A stretch of 41,306 nucleotides of DNA from NCBI GenBank assembly GCA_002315815.1, contig DCIN01000060.1, positions 3,391 to 44,696 on the forward strand, read 5' to 3'. The notes below the pieces were generated by a model that was not told the DNA's origin, did no database searches, and saw only the letters and a list, made by a program, of their open reading frames with translations. Below, in pieces: positions 33,506 through 41,306 of this stretch (its first letter is position 1; each line of letters begins with the position of its first letter). Made by a program: the position numbers and the translations under genes. The stretch is from Bacteroidales bacterium UBA1725. GTDB lineage: Bacteria > Bacteroidota > Bacteroidia > Bacteroidales > UBA932.

Positions 33506-36487
33506 ATGAAACGTCTGCTGATAATAGTTGCTGCAGTTTTCCTCTGCGTGCTGCTTTCCGCGAGGGATAAGTACAATTTCAACTCCGATTGGCTTCTCAA
33601 GGTCGGGGATTTTCCTGAGGCCTCGAAAGTCTCTTTCAGGGATGACGGATGGAAAAAGGTCACTCTGCCCTATGCATTCAATGAGGATGAAGCGTTCAAG
33701 ATAGACATTCATCAACATACAGATACCGTTGTGTGGTATCGCAAACATTTTGTCCTTCCGGCGGCCATTAAGGGCGGGAAAGTATTCATTGAGTTCGAAG
33801 GTGCCCGACAGGGTATAGAGGTATGGGTGAACGGCAAGTTCGTCGGCACTCACGAAAACGGTGCCATGGCCTTCGGCTTCGACCTTACTCCCTACGTCAG
33901 AGTGGGTTCCAATGTTATTGCAGCCAGAATTGACAATGACTGGAATTATCGCGAGAAATCCACGGACACCAAGTATCAGTGGAGCGACCGTAACTTCAAT
34001 GCCAATTACGGCGGACTGCCTAAGAATGTGTGGCTGCACGTGACCGGAAACTTGTATCAGACCCTGCCGCTGTACAGCAATTTGGGCACCACCGGAGTTT
34101 ATGTCTATGCATCAGATATCAAGGTGGCATCGGCAAGTGCCGTAATCAATGCCGAATCCGAAATCCGCAACGAGGGCAGGAAAGCCGCCTTGGTGGTTTA
34201 CAAGGTCAGCGTGAAGAATCCTGAGGGTGAGGAAGTGGCAGCTTTCAAGTCAGAGCCTTCCGTTGTACCGGCAGGGGAGACGGTCACTCTGTCAGCAAGC
34301 CATCCCGTGTCCGGACTTCATTTCTGGAGCTGGGGTTACGGTTACCTTTATGACGTGACCACTGCTCTTGAGGTGGACGGCAAGGATGTGGACAACGTAC
34401 TCACTCGTACCGGATTCCGAAAGACCCGCTTCGGAGACGGAAAAATCTGGCTCAACGACAGGGTGATACAGATGAAAGGCTACGCTCAGCGCACTTCCAA
34501 CGAGTGGCCTGCACTTGGCCTGTCCGTTCCCGCTTGGCTCAGCGACTACTCCAACGCAATGATGGTGGAGGGTAATGCCAATGTGGTGAGGTGGATGCAT
34601 ATCACTCCTTGGAAGCAGGACATCGAATCCTGCGATCGTGTGGGACTTGCTATGTCGATGCAGGCGGGCGATGCTGAAAAGGATGCCCGAGGCCGCCAGT
34701 GGGAGCAGCGCAAGGAACTTATGAGAGATGCGATAATCTACAACCGCAACAATCCTTCAATATTGTTCTACGAGTGCGGCAACGAGTCCATCAGTCGCGA
34801 GCATTTGCTTGAGATGAGGGAGATACGGGATAAATACGATTTCTACGGAGGCCGGGCCATCGGGAGCCGTGAGATGCTCGACATTCGTGAAGCCGAGTAC
34901 GGAGGCGAGATGCTCTACATAAACAAAAGCTCACACACGCCTATGTGGGCCCAGGAGTATTGCAGGGACGAAGGTCTGCGCAAGTACTGGGACGACTGGT
35001 CCTACCCTTATCATAAAGAGGGCGAAGGCAACAATATGGTGTGGTCAGCTTCTCAGAACAAATATGTTGCAGGAGGTTCCGCTGCATACAATCACAATCA
35101 GGACAATTTCGTGGTGGAACACGTCGCCCGTTGGTACGATTACTGGAGGGAGCGTCCCGGCACCGGATCCCGTGTGAGTTCGGGTGGCGTGAAGATAATC
35201 TTCTCCGACTCCAACACCCATTTCCGCGGAGTGGAGAACTATCGTCGCAGCGGAGTCACCGACCCTCTGCGCATACCAAAGGACAGCTACTGGGCTCATC
35301 AGGTGATGTGGGACGGATGGGTGGATATAGAAAAACCTCGTACCTACATCGTCGGCCACTGGAACTATGATGCCGGAACAGTGAAACCAGTATATGTTGT
35401 CTCCAACACCGATTCGGTGGACCTTTTCCTGAATGGAAGGAAACTGGAGGGAGGAGAGCGCAGCAATCATTTCCTTTTCACCTGGAAAGACCTGCCTTTC
35501 GAATCTGGAAAACTGGAGGCCGTTGGCTATAACGAAGGCCGGAAAGTGTCCGGATACAGTCTCGAGACTGCCGGTGCGCCCGATGCAATCAGACTAAGCG
35601 CAATATGCGACCCTGCCGGTTGGAGGGCAGACGGAGCGGATGTGGCTCTTGTGCAGGTGGAGGTTGTCGATAATCAAGGGCGTCGTTGTCCTCTGGCAAA
35701 CAATATGATTCATTATGAACTTGAAGGACCGGCCGAATGGAGGGGAGGAATTGCCCAGGGAGAGAACAATTTCATTCTTGCTGAAGATTTCCCCGTCGAG
35801 TGCGGAGTCAACCGTGCCATATTGCGCTCAACCACTACGGCCGGAAAGATAATCCTAAAGGCCAGCGCCGACGGACTTAAGTCTGCGGAAATCACTCTTG
35901 AAACAGAGGTGTTTGAAACTAAGGGAGGTCTTTCGACCTATATTCAGGCCGATTATCTGAAGGGACGTCTTGACAGGGGTGAAACTCCTTCAGGACCGTC
36001 ATACACCGATGTAGCTGTAGATGTTCCCATCGTTTCCGCTACCGCCGGAGTCAATGCCGAAAAGGCAAACTGCAGTTTTGACGACAATGAATTGAGCGAG
36101 TGGACCAATGACGGCCGCCTGTCAAGTGCTTGGATCAAATACCAACTCGGACGGATGGCACAGGTAGATGAAGTCTGCATCAAACTGACAGGATGGCGTA
36201 TGCGCAGTTATCCCCTTCAGATTTTTGCGGGTGACGAACTTGTATGGGAAGGAGAGACAGAACGCAGCTTGGGCTATGTGCATATTCCGCTCAAATCTGT
36301 GATGACCCGTGAAATCACCATTATGCTCAAAGGTGCATCACAGGACGCTGACGCTTTCAGTGGCATTGTAGAAGTGGTAGCCCCTGCTGCGGGAGAACTT
36401 GATCTGTTCAAGGCCAAGGACGCAGAAAAGGAAAACCACGAACTTAGAATTGTGGAGATCGAATTCAAGGAATACCTGAACAATTGA
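33506..36487 (+). CDS. Second GH2 glycosidase with DUF4982-like and discoidin-like domains
   Basis: A 993-residue exported GH2 enzyme. After a signal peptide (1-19) come a sugar-binding domain (about 25-185), an Ig-like domain, and a TIM barrel with acid/base Glu427 (YECGNES) and nucleophile Glu484 (MWAQEYC). C-terminal modules include a DUF4982-like beta sandwich (about 620-690, YVVSNTDSVDLFLNGRKL), a further Ig-like domain and an F5/8-type (discoidin) carbohydrate-binding-like module (about 850-960). It begins one base after the fusion gene's stop, so the two are one operon. GH2 members with DUF4982 include beta-galactosidases and beta-glucuronidases; which applies here is open. Confidence 0.85.
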   Translation: MKRLLIIVAAVFLCVLLSARDKYNFNSDWLLKVGDFPEASKVSFRDDGWKKVTLPYAFNEDEAFKIDIHQHTDTVVWYRKHFVLPAAIKGGKVFIEFEGARQGIEVWVNGKFVGTHENGAMAFGFDLTPYVRVGSNVIAARIDNDWNYREKSTDTKYQWSDRNFNANYGGLPKNVWLHVTGNLYQTLPLYSNLGTTGVYVYASDIKVASASAVINAESEIRNEGRKAALVVYKVSVKNPEGEEVAAFKSEPSVVPAGETVTLSASHPVSGLHFWSWGYGYLYDVTTALEVDGKDVDNVLTRTGFRKTRFGDGKIWLNDRVIQMKGYAQRTSNEWPALGLSVPAWLSDYSNAMMVEGNANVVRWMHITPWKQDIESCDRVGLAMSMQAGDAEKDARGRQWEQRKELMRDAIIYNRNNPSILFYECGNESISREHLLEMREIRDKYDFYGGRAIGSREMLDIREAEYGGEMLYINKSSHTPMWAQEYCRDEGLRKYWDDWSYPYHKEGEGNNMVWSASQNKYVAGGSAAYNHNQDNFVVEHVARWYDYWRERPGTGSRVSSGGVKIIFSDSNTHFRGVENYRRSGVTDPLRIPKDSYWAHQVMWDGWVDIEKPRTYIVGHWNYDAGTVKPVYVVSNTDSVDLFLNGRKLEGGERSNHFLFTWKDLPFESGKLEAVGYNEGRKVSGYSLETAGAPDAIRLSAICDPAGWRADGADVALVQVEVVDNQGRRCPLANNMIHYELEGPAEWRGGIAQGENNFILAEDFPVECGVNRAILRSTTTAGKIILKASADGLKSAEITLETEVFETKGGLSTYIQADYLKGRLDRGETPSGPSYTDVAVDVPIVSATAGVNAEKANCSFDDNELSEWTNDGRLSSAWIKYQLGRMAQVDEVCIKLTGWRMRSYPLQIFAGDELVWEGETERSLGYVHIPLKSVMTREITIMLKGASQDADAFSGIVEVVAPAAGELDLFKAKDAEKENHELRIVEIEFKEYLNN

Positions 36488-36501
36488 TAGAATTACTCCC
36501 A

Positions 36502-36942
36502 ATGGACACTGATAGGGATGAATTCTATATGCGTGAAGCGATAAGAGAGGCGCGCACAGCGGCTTCGGAGGGTGAAGTTCCCATCGGAGCCGTTGTGGTG
36601 TGTCGTGACAGAGTGATTGCCAGAGGACATAACCTTACTGAGACCCTGCACGATCCGACTGCCCACGCAGAAATGATTGCACTTACCGCCGCCACCGAGG
36701 CGCTTGGAGGTAAATATCTGAATTCCTGTACTTTGTATGTTACTGTAGAGCCTTGTCCTATGTGCGCTGCGGCCTTGAATTGGGCTCAGATTTCCGCAAT
36801 AGTCTATGGCGCTCAAGATCCCAGACGGGGTTTCACCTTGTATTCTCCATCCCTTCTACATCCCAAGACCATTGTACGTTCTGATGTCCTGTCTGATGAA
36901 TGTTCCAGGATGGTAACGGATTTTTTCAAAAACCAAAGATAA
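36502..36942 (+). CDS. tadA: Nucleoside deaminase, probable tRNA adenosine(34) deaminase
   Basis: A 146-residue cytoplasmic zinc deaminase, probably making inosine at tRNA-Arg(ACG) position 34. The zinc-binding and catalytic motif is HAE (DPTAHAEMIAL), with the second ligands in PCPMC (EPCPMCAAAL); the YGAQDPRRG segment also fits TadA. I chose the ATG at 36502; an in-frame TTG at 36484 overlaps the GH2 stop and adds no homologous residues. The C-terminal helix (VTDFFKNQR) is normal. A guanine or cytosine deaminase cannot be wholly excluded. It is odd that it stands between two glycosidase genes, 14 and 21 bases from each, so it is likely transcribed with them. Confidence 0.85.
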   Translation: MDTDRDEFYMREAIREARTAASEGEVPIGAVVVCRDRVIARGHNLTETLHDPTAHAEMIALTAATEALGGKYLNSCTLYVTVEPCPMCAAALNWAQISAIVYGAQDPRRGFTLYSPSLLHPKTIVRSDVLSDECSRMVTDFFKNQR

Positions 36943-36948
36943 TATTTG
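36940..36948 (+). promoter_or_regulatory. -7-like string TA-N3-TTTG upstream of the GH106/GH28 gene
   Basis: TAATATTTG overlaps the tadA stop and ends 15 nt before the ATG at 36964. It has one extra base in the TAnnTTTG spacer. A similar string, TAAAGTTTG, lies 18 nt before the first GH2 gene (315-323); both are followed by CA. Confidence 0.25.
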
Positions 36949-36963
36949 CATTACTTGCACACT

Positions 36964-39900
36964 ATGAATAAATATCTCTCATTGGCCATCACGACGGCAA
37001 TGATGATTGTGCTTGCCACAACTTCATACGCCCAAACCATCCGCAGTTGGGAGGGTATTCAGGATTTCGGACTGTCTCAAATCGAGGAATCCTACAAACT
37101 ACCTCCCGTCGAGTACTCAAGCCACATATTGTGGGGTTGGGAAGGAGATATGGATGCCAAGATAATGAGGAACGATCTGAATCTGATGCAGAGTGTGGGC
37201 ACCAGAGTCATCAATATTGAACCGGGCTACGGCTTTCCATACGAGTATCTGTCCAAGGGATGGTTCAAAATGATCAATATGGCAGTGAAGGAGGCCAAAT
37301 CCAGAGGAATGAAAGTGTGGCTTATCGATGATGCCAAGTATCCCAGCGGATTTGCCGGCGGAAAATTCTCCAGAGAGCGGCCTGATCTCAAGATGTGGGC
37401 ACTTGTACGACTCGATGAGAGTATAGAACTCAAGGCTGGAGAGGAGATATCCGGGCAAGAGGTCCCTGCCGGTGCCGTATCTGCTGTAGCTACTTCCAAG
37501 GGAATGGCGAACAGACAGATACCCATAAAGGACGGCAAGATTTCGTTCAATGCCGGGGTGCGTGACTGGACAGTCATCTTTGCGGGTTATGCTCACAGGA
37601 GCGGGGATACCAGAGCCGTGAACAATCCGACCCGTGGCAAGGATACCACCAATTTTCTTCACGACCATCTGAATCCTGAAGCCGTGGATCAGTTTATAGA
37701 GTGGACACATCAGGCGGCCAAGGATGCGATAGGCAAGGAGTTCGGCAGTACGGTTCTCGGATTTCGCGGGGATGAGCCAGAGTATATGTACACTCCCTGG
37801 ACTCCGGCCATCGTGGAAACGTTCATACATAAAAAGGGTTATGACCCTGTTCCTTTTTTTGCCAGTTTCTTCGCTCCTACCAGAACTGAATATGAAAAGA
37901 GGGTCAAGGCTGACTATTGGGACGTATGGTCGGAAATGTTTGCCGACAATTTCTTCAAACGTCAGGCGGACTGGCTCGAAGCCAACGGGATGGCCCATAT
38001 CACCCATCTCAACAATGAACATATTATGCCTGTGAACATAGAGGCGAACGGTAGTTTCTTCCGCACTCTCAGCAAGGTCCAGATTCCTGGAGTGGATGTA
38101 ATCAACAACCACGTAGGCATAGGAGTGGACAACGATTTCCCCAAACTTGCCTCCTCTGTGTCACACGTTTATGGAAAGCCCCGTGCCTTCAGCGAGACTA
38201 TGGGAGCATTGCGCTCCAGCCTTGCTTCCAGCAAACAGGTTCTCAATTATCAGTTTGTGCGGGGAATCAATTATTTTGAATACAATTTCTGGAGTTCCAA
38301 GTCACAGACTGCCGAATCTCTGGCCTCAAAGCCGGATATGGCTTCGCTCACGGATTACATCAACAGAACCTCATATCTTTTCACGATGGGAGTTCCTGGA
38401 GCCCGTGTGGCAATGTATTATCCTACGCTATCGATGTGGCTGGGCAACAATGCTGTCTATTGGGACCTGTCCGAATTATCCCAACTTCTGCTCAGACATC
38501 AGGTCGATTTTGACTATGTTGATGACGATGCCTTCTTCGAGGCTCTGGAAGTGGGGCCGGGTTATCTCCTGAACAAGAGCGGACAGAAATACTATACGCT
38601 CATCATCCCTCCGGCGGATGTCATTTCAAAAAAGGCTTGGGCGAAAATAGAGGAGTTTATGCAACTCGGAGGAAAGGTTCTTTTCTGGGGTTCACGTCCT
38701 GATTACTTGGTTGGCAGGACTTTCACCGAGATGGAAGGCTTCCCTGATGTTCCCGATGCAGTGTATGAGCCTTACAAGAGATGGACAGAACAGGTGGAGA
38801 GTGTCCTTCCTGAACCTGAGTTTCAGATTTTGGCACAGCGTCCGCAGGGTAGCTATCTGACCGGCCCAACATCGGCTTATCGTGTCAATCCCGTCAGGCG
38901 GCCCGATATGGTCCGCCCCGTAATGCCGGCTTCTCTGCCCCAGTCTCAGTCCCAGTCTCAGTCCCAGTCCCAGCTCAAGCCCCAGTCTCAGCGTCGCACC
39001 ACGGACTCACAGGCCTGGGTCACGATAGAGTCATTCAAGCGTCAGATGGGAATGACAGAGGTGATAATGCCTACAGACAGCATTATGTATACCCGCAGGG
39101 TGCTGAAGGACGCTGACCTTTTCTTTGTATTCAACGAGGGGGGCCGCGAACAGTCTTTCACAGCACGATTCGATGCTGTAGGCCGCGTAAAGGAATGGAA
39201 TGGCTTCACCGGAGAGATATCCGAGCTTCCATTCTCCATCGTTGATGACAAAACAGTAGTCAATCTCACCATAGAGCCGTACGGAAGCCGTATAATCTCT
39301 ATATCGAAGGACCATAAAATCTTCAATGTCAAAGATTTCGGAGCTATTGGCGACAGTACTTGTGTAGAGACCACGGCAATTCAGGCAGCGGCTGATGCAG
39401 CCTATGCCAATGGCGGCGGAGTAGTGGTGATTCCTGAAGGAACATATCTTTCCGGAGCCCTTTTCTTCAAGCCGGGAGTCGATTTGGAAATCCGTAAAGG
39501 AGCGACACTTGTCTCCACCGTGGATTCCGATGACTTCCCTCTGATTTCCACACGGTTCGAGGGTATCGAGCACAAATGGCGCAGTGCCTTGCTTAATTTC
39601 GACAATTCCAGAAATGTCCGTGTTTATGGTGAAGGAACCATATACGGACGTGGGCAGGAATGGAGGAACAACAAGAACAAGGACGGTCACTGGGGACGTC
39701 CCCGGATGATTTGCTTTACGAACTGTCCTGGGGGCTCAATTACAGGACTGACTATGAGAGACCACGCTTCGTGGTGTTTGCATATTCTTTATACAGATGG
39801 ATTTACGATAGACGGAACCAATATCGGCGTCTCTTCATATATACCCAGTTCTGACGGCGTGGATATAGATTCATCCAGCAACGTGGAGATGCGTAATGTT

Positions 39901-40527
39901 TATACCTACGTCACTGATGACTGTTTGTCCATCAAGAGTGGCAAGAATGAGGACGGAAGGCGTGTGTCACGGCCTTCGATGAACATACACGTCGAAAACT
40001 GCAATTTCGATGGCGGGCACGGTGTTGCTATGGGAAGCGAGATATCCGGATGCATCAAGAACGTACTCATCGAAAATTGCGTCTGCGGTAAAGACAATCA
40101 GGCACCAGTCCGTTTCAAGTCCCAGCCCTCCCGAGGGGGAGTCGTTGAGAACATAACTTTCAAGAATATGAAACTCAACGACTGCGGCTGTTTCATCTCC
40201 TGCAACCTTATCTGGCGTATGGTGGAGGACTACGAACCATATAATCCCAGAACAATTCTCAGGAATATCAAGGTCATCAACGTAAGCGGGACGGCCCGAA
40301 GTGTCGGGGAAATTGCCGGAGATCCGGATTCTCCGATTCAGGAGGGGACTTTCAAATTCGAAGGATGCAGATTGGAGGTTCAGCGCGGTTTGAAACTCAA
40401 CAATGTGAATCAGCAGAATTTCGACGGCATAGAGATGATACTCCCCGAGGGTATACAGGCTATCAACAGAGTGAAACCCGGCGAAGTTGTCCCCGGACAA
40501 GGTCCGCAGATGCGGCGTCAGCAGTGA
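36964..40527 (+). CDS. Fusion: GH106-like rhamnosidase module and GH28 polygalacturonase module
   Basis: A 1187-residue exported protein. The N-terminal module (about 25-650) has a TIM-barrel start like GH106 alpha-L-rhamnosidases: ILWGWEGDMDAKIMRNDLNL, then AVKEAKSRGMKVWLIDDAKY. A Gln/Ser/Pro repeat (about 660-676) and a beta-sandwich (DLFFVFNEGGREQSF, typical of the GH106 C-terminal part) follow. The C-terminal module (about 783-1160) is GH28 with Asp964 (SSDGVDID), Asp985/986 (TDDCLSIKSG), His1019 (GGHGVAMGS) and Arg1050/Lys1052 (RFK for the usual RIK). If both modules work, the protein could strip rhamnose and galacturonic acid alternately from the rhamnogalacturonan I backbone. The GH106 assignment is by pattern only; I cannot confirm its catalytic glutamates. 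The start at 36964 begins a signal peptide ending TTSYAQ. Confidence 0.82.
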   Translation: MNKYLSLAITTAMMIVLATTSYAQTIRSWEGIQDFGLSQIEESYKLPPVEYSSHILWGWEGDMDAKIMRNDLNLMQSVGTRVINIEPGYGFPYEYLSKGWFKMINMAVKEAKSRGMKVWLIDDAKYPSGFAGGKFSRERPDLKMWALVRLDESIELKAGEEISGQEVPAGAVSAVATSKGMANRQIPIKDGKISFNAGVRDWTVIFAGYAHRSGDTRAVNNPTRGKDTTNFLHDHLNPEAVDQFIEWTHQAAKDAIGKEFGSTVLGFRGDEPEYMYTPWTPAIVETFIHKKGYDPVPFFASFFAPTRTEYEKRVKADYWDVWSEMFADNFFKRQADWLEANGMAHITHLNNEHIMPVNIEANGSFFRTLSKVQIPGVDVINNHVGIGVDNDFPKLASSVSHVYGKPRAFSETMGALRSSLASSKQVLNYQFVRGINYFEYNFWSSKSQTAESLASKPDMASLTDYINRTSYLFTMGVPGARVAMYYPTLSMWLGNNAVYWDLSELSQLLLRHQVDFDYVDDDAFFEALEVGPGYLLNKSGQKYYTLIIPPADVISKKAWAKIEEFMQLGGKVLFWGSRPDYLVGRTFTEMEGFPDVPDAVYEPYKRWTEQVESVLPEPEFQILAQRPQGSYLTGPTSAYRVNPVRRPDMVRPVMPASLPQSQSQSQSQSQLKPQSQRRTTDSQAWVTIESFKRQMGMTEVIMPTDSIMYTRRVLKDADLFFVFNEGGREQSFTARFDAVGRVKEWNGFTGEISELPFSIVDDKTVVNLTIEPYGSRIISISKDHKIFNVKDFGAIGDSTCVETTAIQAAADAAYANGGGVVVIPEGTYLSGALFFKPGVDLEIRKGATLVSTVDSDDFPLISTRFEGIEHKWRSALLNFDNSRNVRVYGEGTIYGRGQEWRNNKNKDGHWGRPRMICFTNCPGGSITGLTMRDHASWCLHILYTDGFTIDGTNIGVSSYIPSSDGVDIDSSSNVEMRNVYTYVTDDCLSIKSGKNEDGRRVSRPSMNIHVENCNFDGGHGVAMGSEISGCIKNVLIENCVCGKDNQAPVRFKSQPSRGGVVENITFKNMKLNDCGCFISCNLIWRMVEDYEPYNPRTILRNIKVINVSGTARSVGEIAGDPDSPIQEGTFKFEGCRLEVQRGLKLNNVNQQNFDGIEMILPEGIQAINRVKPGEVVPGQGPQMRRQQ
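38941..38990. repeat. Tandem CAGTCTCAGTCC repeat encoding a Gln-Ser tract
   Basis: Repeats of a CAGTCTCAGTCC-like unit encode QSQSQSQSQSQ before LKPQSQRR. The tract lies before the beta-sandwich of the first module, not at the GH28 border, so it is an insert within the GH106-like part. Confidence 0.65.
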
Positions 40528-40529
40528 TA

Positions 40530-41135
40530 TTACTGAGCGATTGTTTTGTCAGTGAAAAGTACGCCGGCAAGATGATCGCACTCGTGCTGGAAGATTACGG
40601 CTGTAAAGCCGGTGACCGTTTCGCTGGTGTCTCGCAGACTGTTCATCGAAGTGTATGTGATGTCTATGTCACGGCTACGCATAACAACTCCTCTCTGGTC
40701 CGGCACACTGAGACAGCCTTCAGTACCTGCTGTCATCTCTCCCCTCATAGCAGTGATTCTGATGTTCGGATATACTTCGAACGGCTCGCCATCTTTGTCC
40801 AATCGCTGGACTGCCACGATTCTCCTTGTCACTCCAATCTGTGGGCCCGCTATCCCGACTCCGTCTTGACTGGGATCGGTGACGGTATGAACCATTTTTC
40901 GTGCAAGAACTGCGAAAGTACCTTCTGAAATGGCTCTGGCAGGTATGTCAGTACACTCGCTTCTTAGTATTGCAAGTTCTTCAGGAACATCAGCCGAGAG
41001 TACTTTCATCAGTTCGGGACTGCTGCCAATCAGATTAGCTTCTGTTTTGGTCCAGGTTTTCTGAGAAGAGCAGGAATTCAAAGCGGTTAAAACAGTAAGC
41101 AACAGAGCGGATAATAGCTGAAATATTTTATGCAT
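40530..41135 (-). CDS. Peptide-deformylase-like exported lipoprotein
   Basis: A 201-residue protein with all three peptide deformylase motifs: GVGIAGPQ (92-99, for GxGLAAxQ), EGCLS (139-143) and HECDH (184-188), giving Cys141, His184 and His188 as metal ligands and Glu185 as catalyst. Before these it has a hydrophobic N-terminal segment and a clear lipobox LNSC with Cys22, so it should be anchored in the envelope, not act on nascent chains. Deformylases are normally cytoplasmic; an exported one may have another metallohydrolase role, for instance on secreted formyl-peptides. It ends two bases after the convergent GH106/GH28 gene. The lipoprotein signal is read by eye and should be tested. Confidence 0.85.
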   Translation of the reverse strand: MHKIFQLLSALLLTVLTALNSCSSQKTWTKTEANLIGSSPELMKVLSADVPEELAILRSECTDIPARAISEGTFAVLARKMVHTVTDPSQDGVGIAGPQIGVTRRIVAVQRLDKDGEPFEVYPNIRITAMRGEMTAGTEGCLSVPDQRGVVMRSRDIDITYTSMNSLRDTSETVTGFTAVIFQHECDHLAGVLFTDKTIAQ

Positions 41136-41139
41136 ACTA

Positions 41140-41147
41140 CAAATTTA
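41140..41147 (-). promoter_or_regulatory. -7 box of the deformylase-like gene
   Basis: The minus strand reads TAAATTTG, an exact TAnnTTTG match, ending only 4 nt before the ATG at 41135. The transcript would be leaderless or nearly so. No clear -33 box is seen. Confidence 0.4.
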
Positions 41148-41191
41148 TCATAAAAGTTCTGATAGTGGTGTGTGGTTTCAATCGGAATTGC

Positions 41192-41199
41192 TAAATTTG
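41192..41199 (+). promoter_or_regulatory. -7 box of the tRNA-Gln gene
   Basis: TAAATTTG at 41192-41199 exactly matches TAnnTTTG and lies 9 nt before the first base of the tRNA, leaving a 5' leader of about 4-6 nt. A -33 TTTG is not clear. Confidence 0.55.
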
Positions 41200-41208
41200 C
41201 AACGGAAT

Positions 41209-41279
41209 TGGGGTATGGTGTAATGGCAGCACTCAAGTTTTTGGCACTTGCAGTTCAAGTTCGAATCTTGATACCCCAA
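41209..41279 (+). tRNA. tRNA-Gln, anticodon UUG
   Basis: A 71-nt cloverleaf. The acceptor stem TGGGGTA/TACCCCA is perfect, with discriminator A at 41279. The anticodon stem is CAAGT/ACTTG with the 7-nt loop TTTTGGC, whose middle bases give anticodon TTG (Gln). The T-stem is TCAAG/CTTGA with loop TTCGAAT. No CCA is encoded. A run of six T (41281-41286) follows and may end transcription. Confidence 0.95.
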
Positions 41280-41306
41280 CTTTTTTAAGAAGCTGTTTTG
41301 AAATGA

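Overview
The window looks like chromosomal DNA of a Bacteroidales bacterium, probably from a plant-fibre-rich gut or rumen habitat. Evidence: several exact copies of the Bacteroidetes -7 box TAnnTTTG, few Shine-Dalgarno sites, Bacteroidetes-type proteins (DUF3078, FadL/OmpP1-like porin, WbqC-like, long type-3 ProS) and many secreted plant cell wall enzymes. I cannot place it to genus.

Layout. (1) 1-341: a 3' remnant of an IS256-family transposase, then a leader with a weak promoter and a hairpin. (2) 342-6679 (+): GH2 glycosidase, secreted DUF362 protein, GH67 alpha-glucuronidase. (3) 6695-9424 (-): a fusion of an Ig-like domain, a CE8-like pectin esterase and an alpha/beta esterase, then a small Spy/LTxxQ-like protein. 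(4) 9520-10914 (+): GH28 lipoprotein. (5) 10938-11690 (-): alpha/beta hydrolase behind a palindrome-rich promoter region. (6) 11909-14495 (+): an E2-acyltransferase-like protein lacking the catalytic His, overlapping an acyl-CoA ligase-like enzyme. (7) 14528-17957 (-): tilS, DUF3078 protein, proS. (8) 18072-24244 (+): low-complexity lipoprotein, FadL-like porin, lpxD, lpxC, lpxA, wbqC-like. (9) 24357-28995 (+): rimP, nusA, infB behind a consensus promoter. (10) 29059-40527 (+): GH2-CE12-CE12 fusion, second large GH2, tadA, GH106-like-GH28 fusion. (11) 40530-41135 (-): exported peptide-deformylase-like lipoprotein. (12) tRNA-Gln(UUG) at the right end.

How it fits together. Two blocks of exported carbohydrate enzymes (342-10914 and 29059-40527) surround housekeeping genes. 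Their activities suit pectin, especially rhamnogalacturonan I: galactosidase, rhamnogalacturonan acetylesterase, rhamnosidase-like and polygalacturonase modules, with methyl/acetyl esterases and a glucuronidase. No SusC/SusD pair, sensor or transporter is in the window, so this is a dispersed enzyme set rather than a canonical PUL. Most striking is that complementary activities are fused on single polypeptides (GH2+CE12+CE12, GH106-like+GH28, CE8+esterase).

Other oddities: LpxC without the FabZ domain usual in Bacteroidetes, RimP without its C-terminal domain, a short TilS, three genes whose -7 box lies only 4-8 nt from the start codon, and a deformylase-like enzyme with a lipoprotein signal. 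Function calls rest on motifs read by eye; no database search was run.
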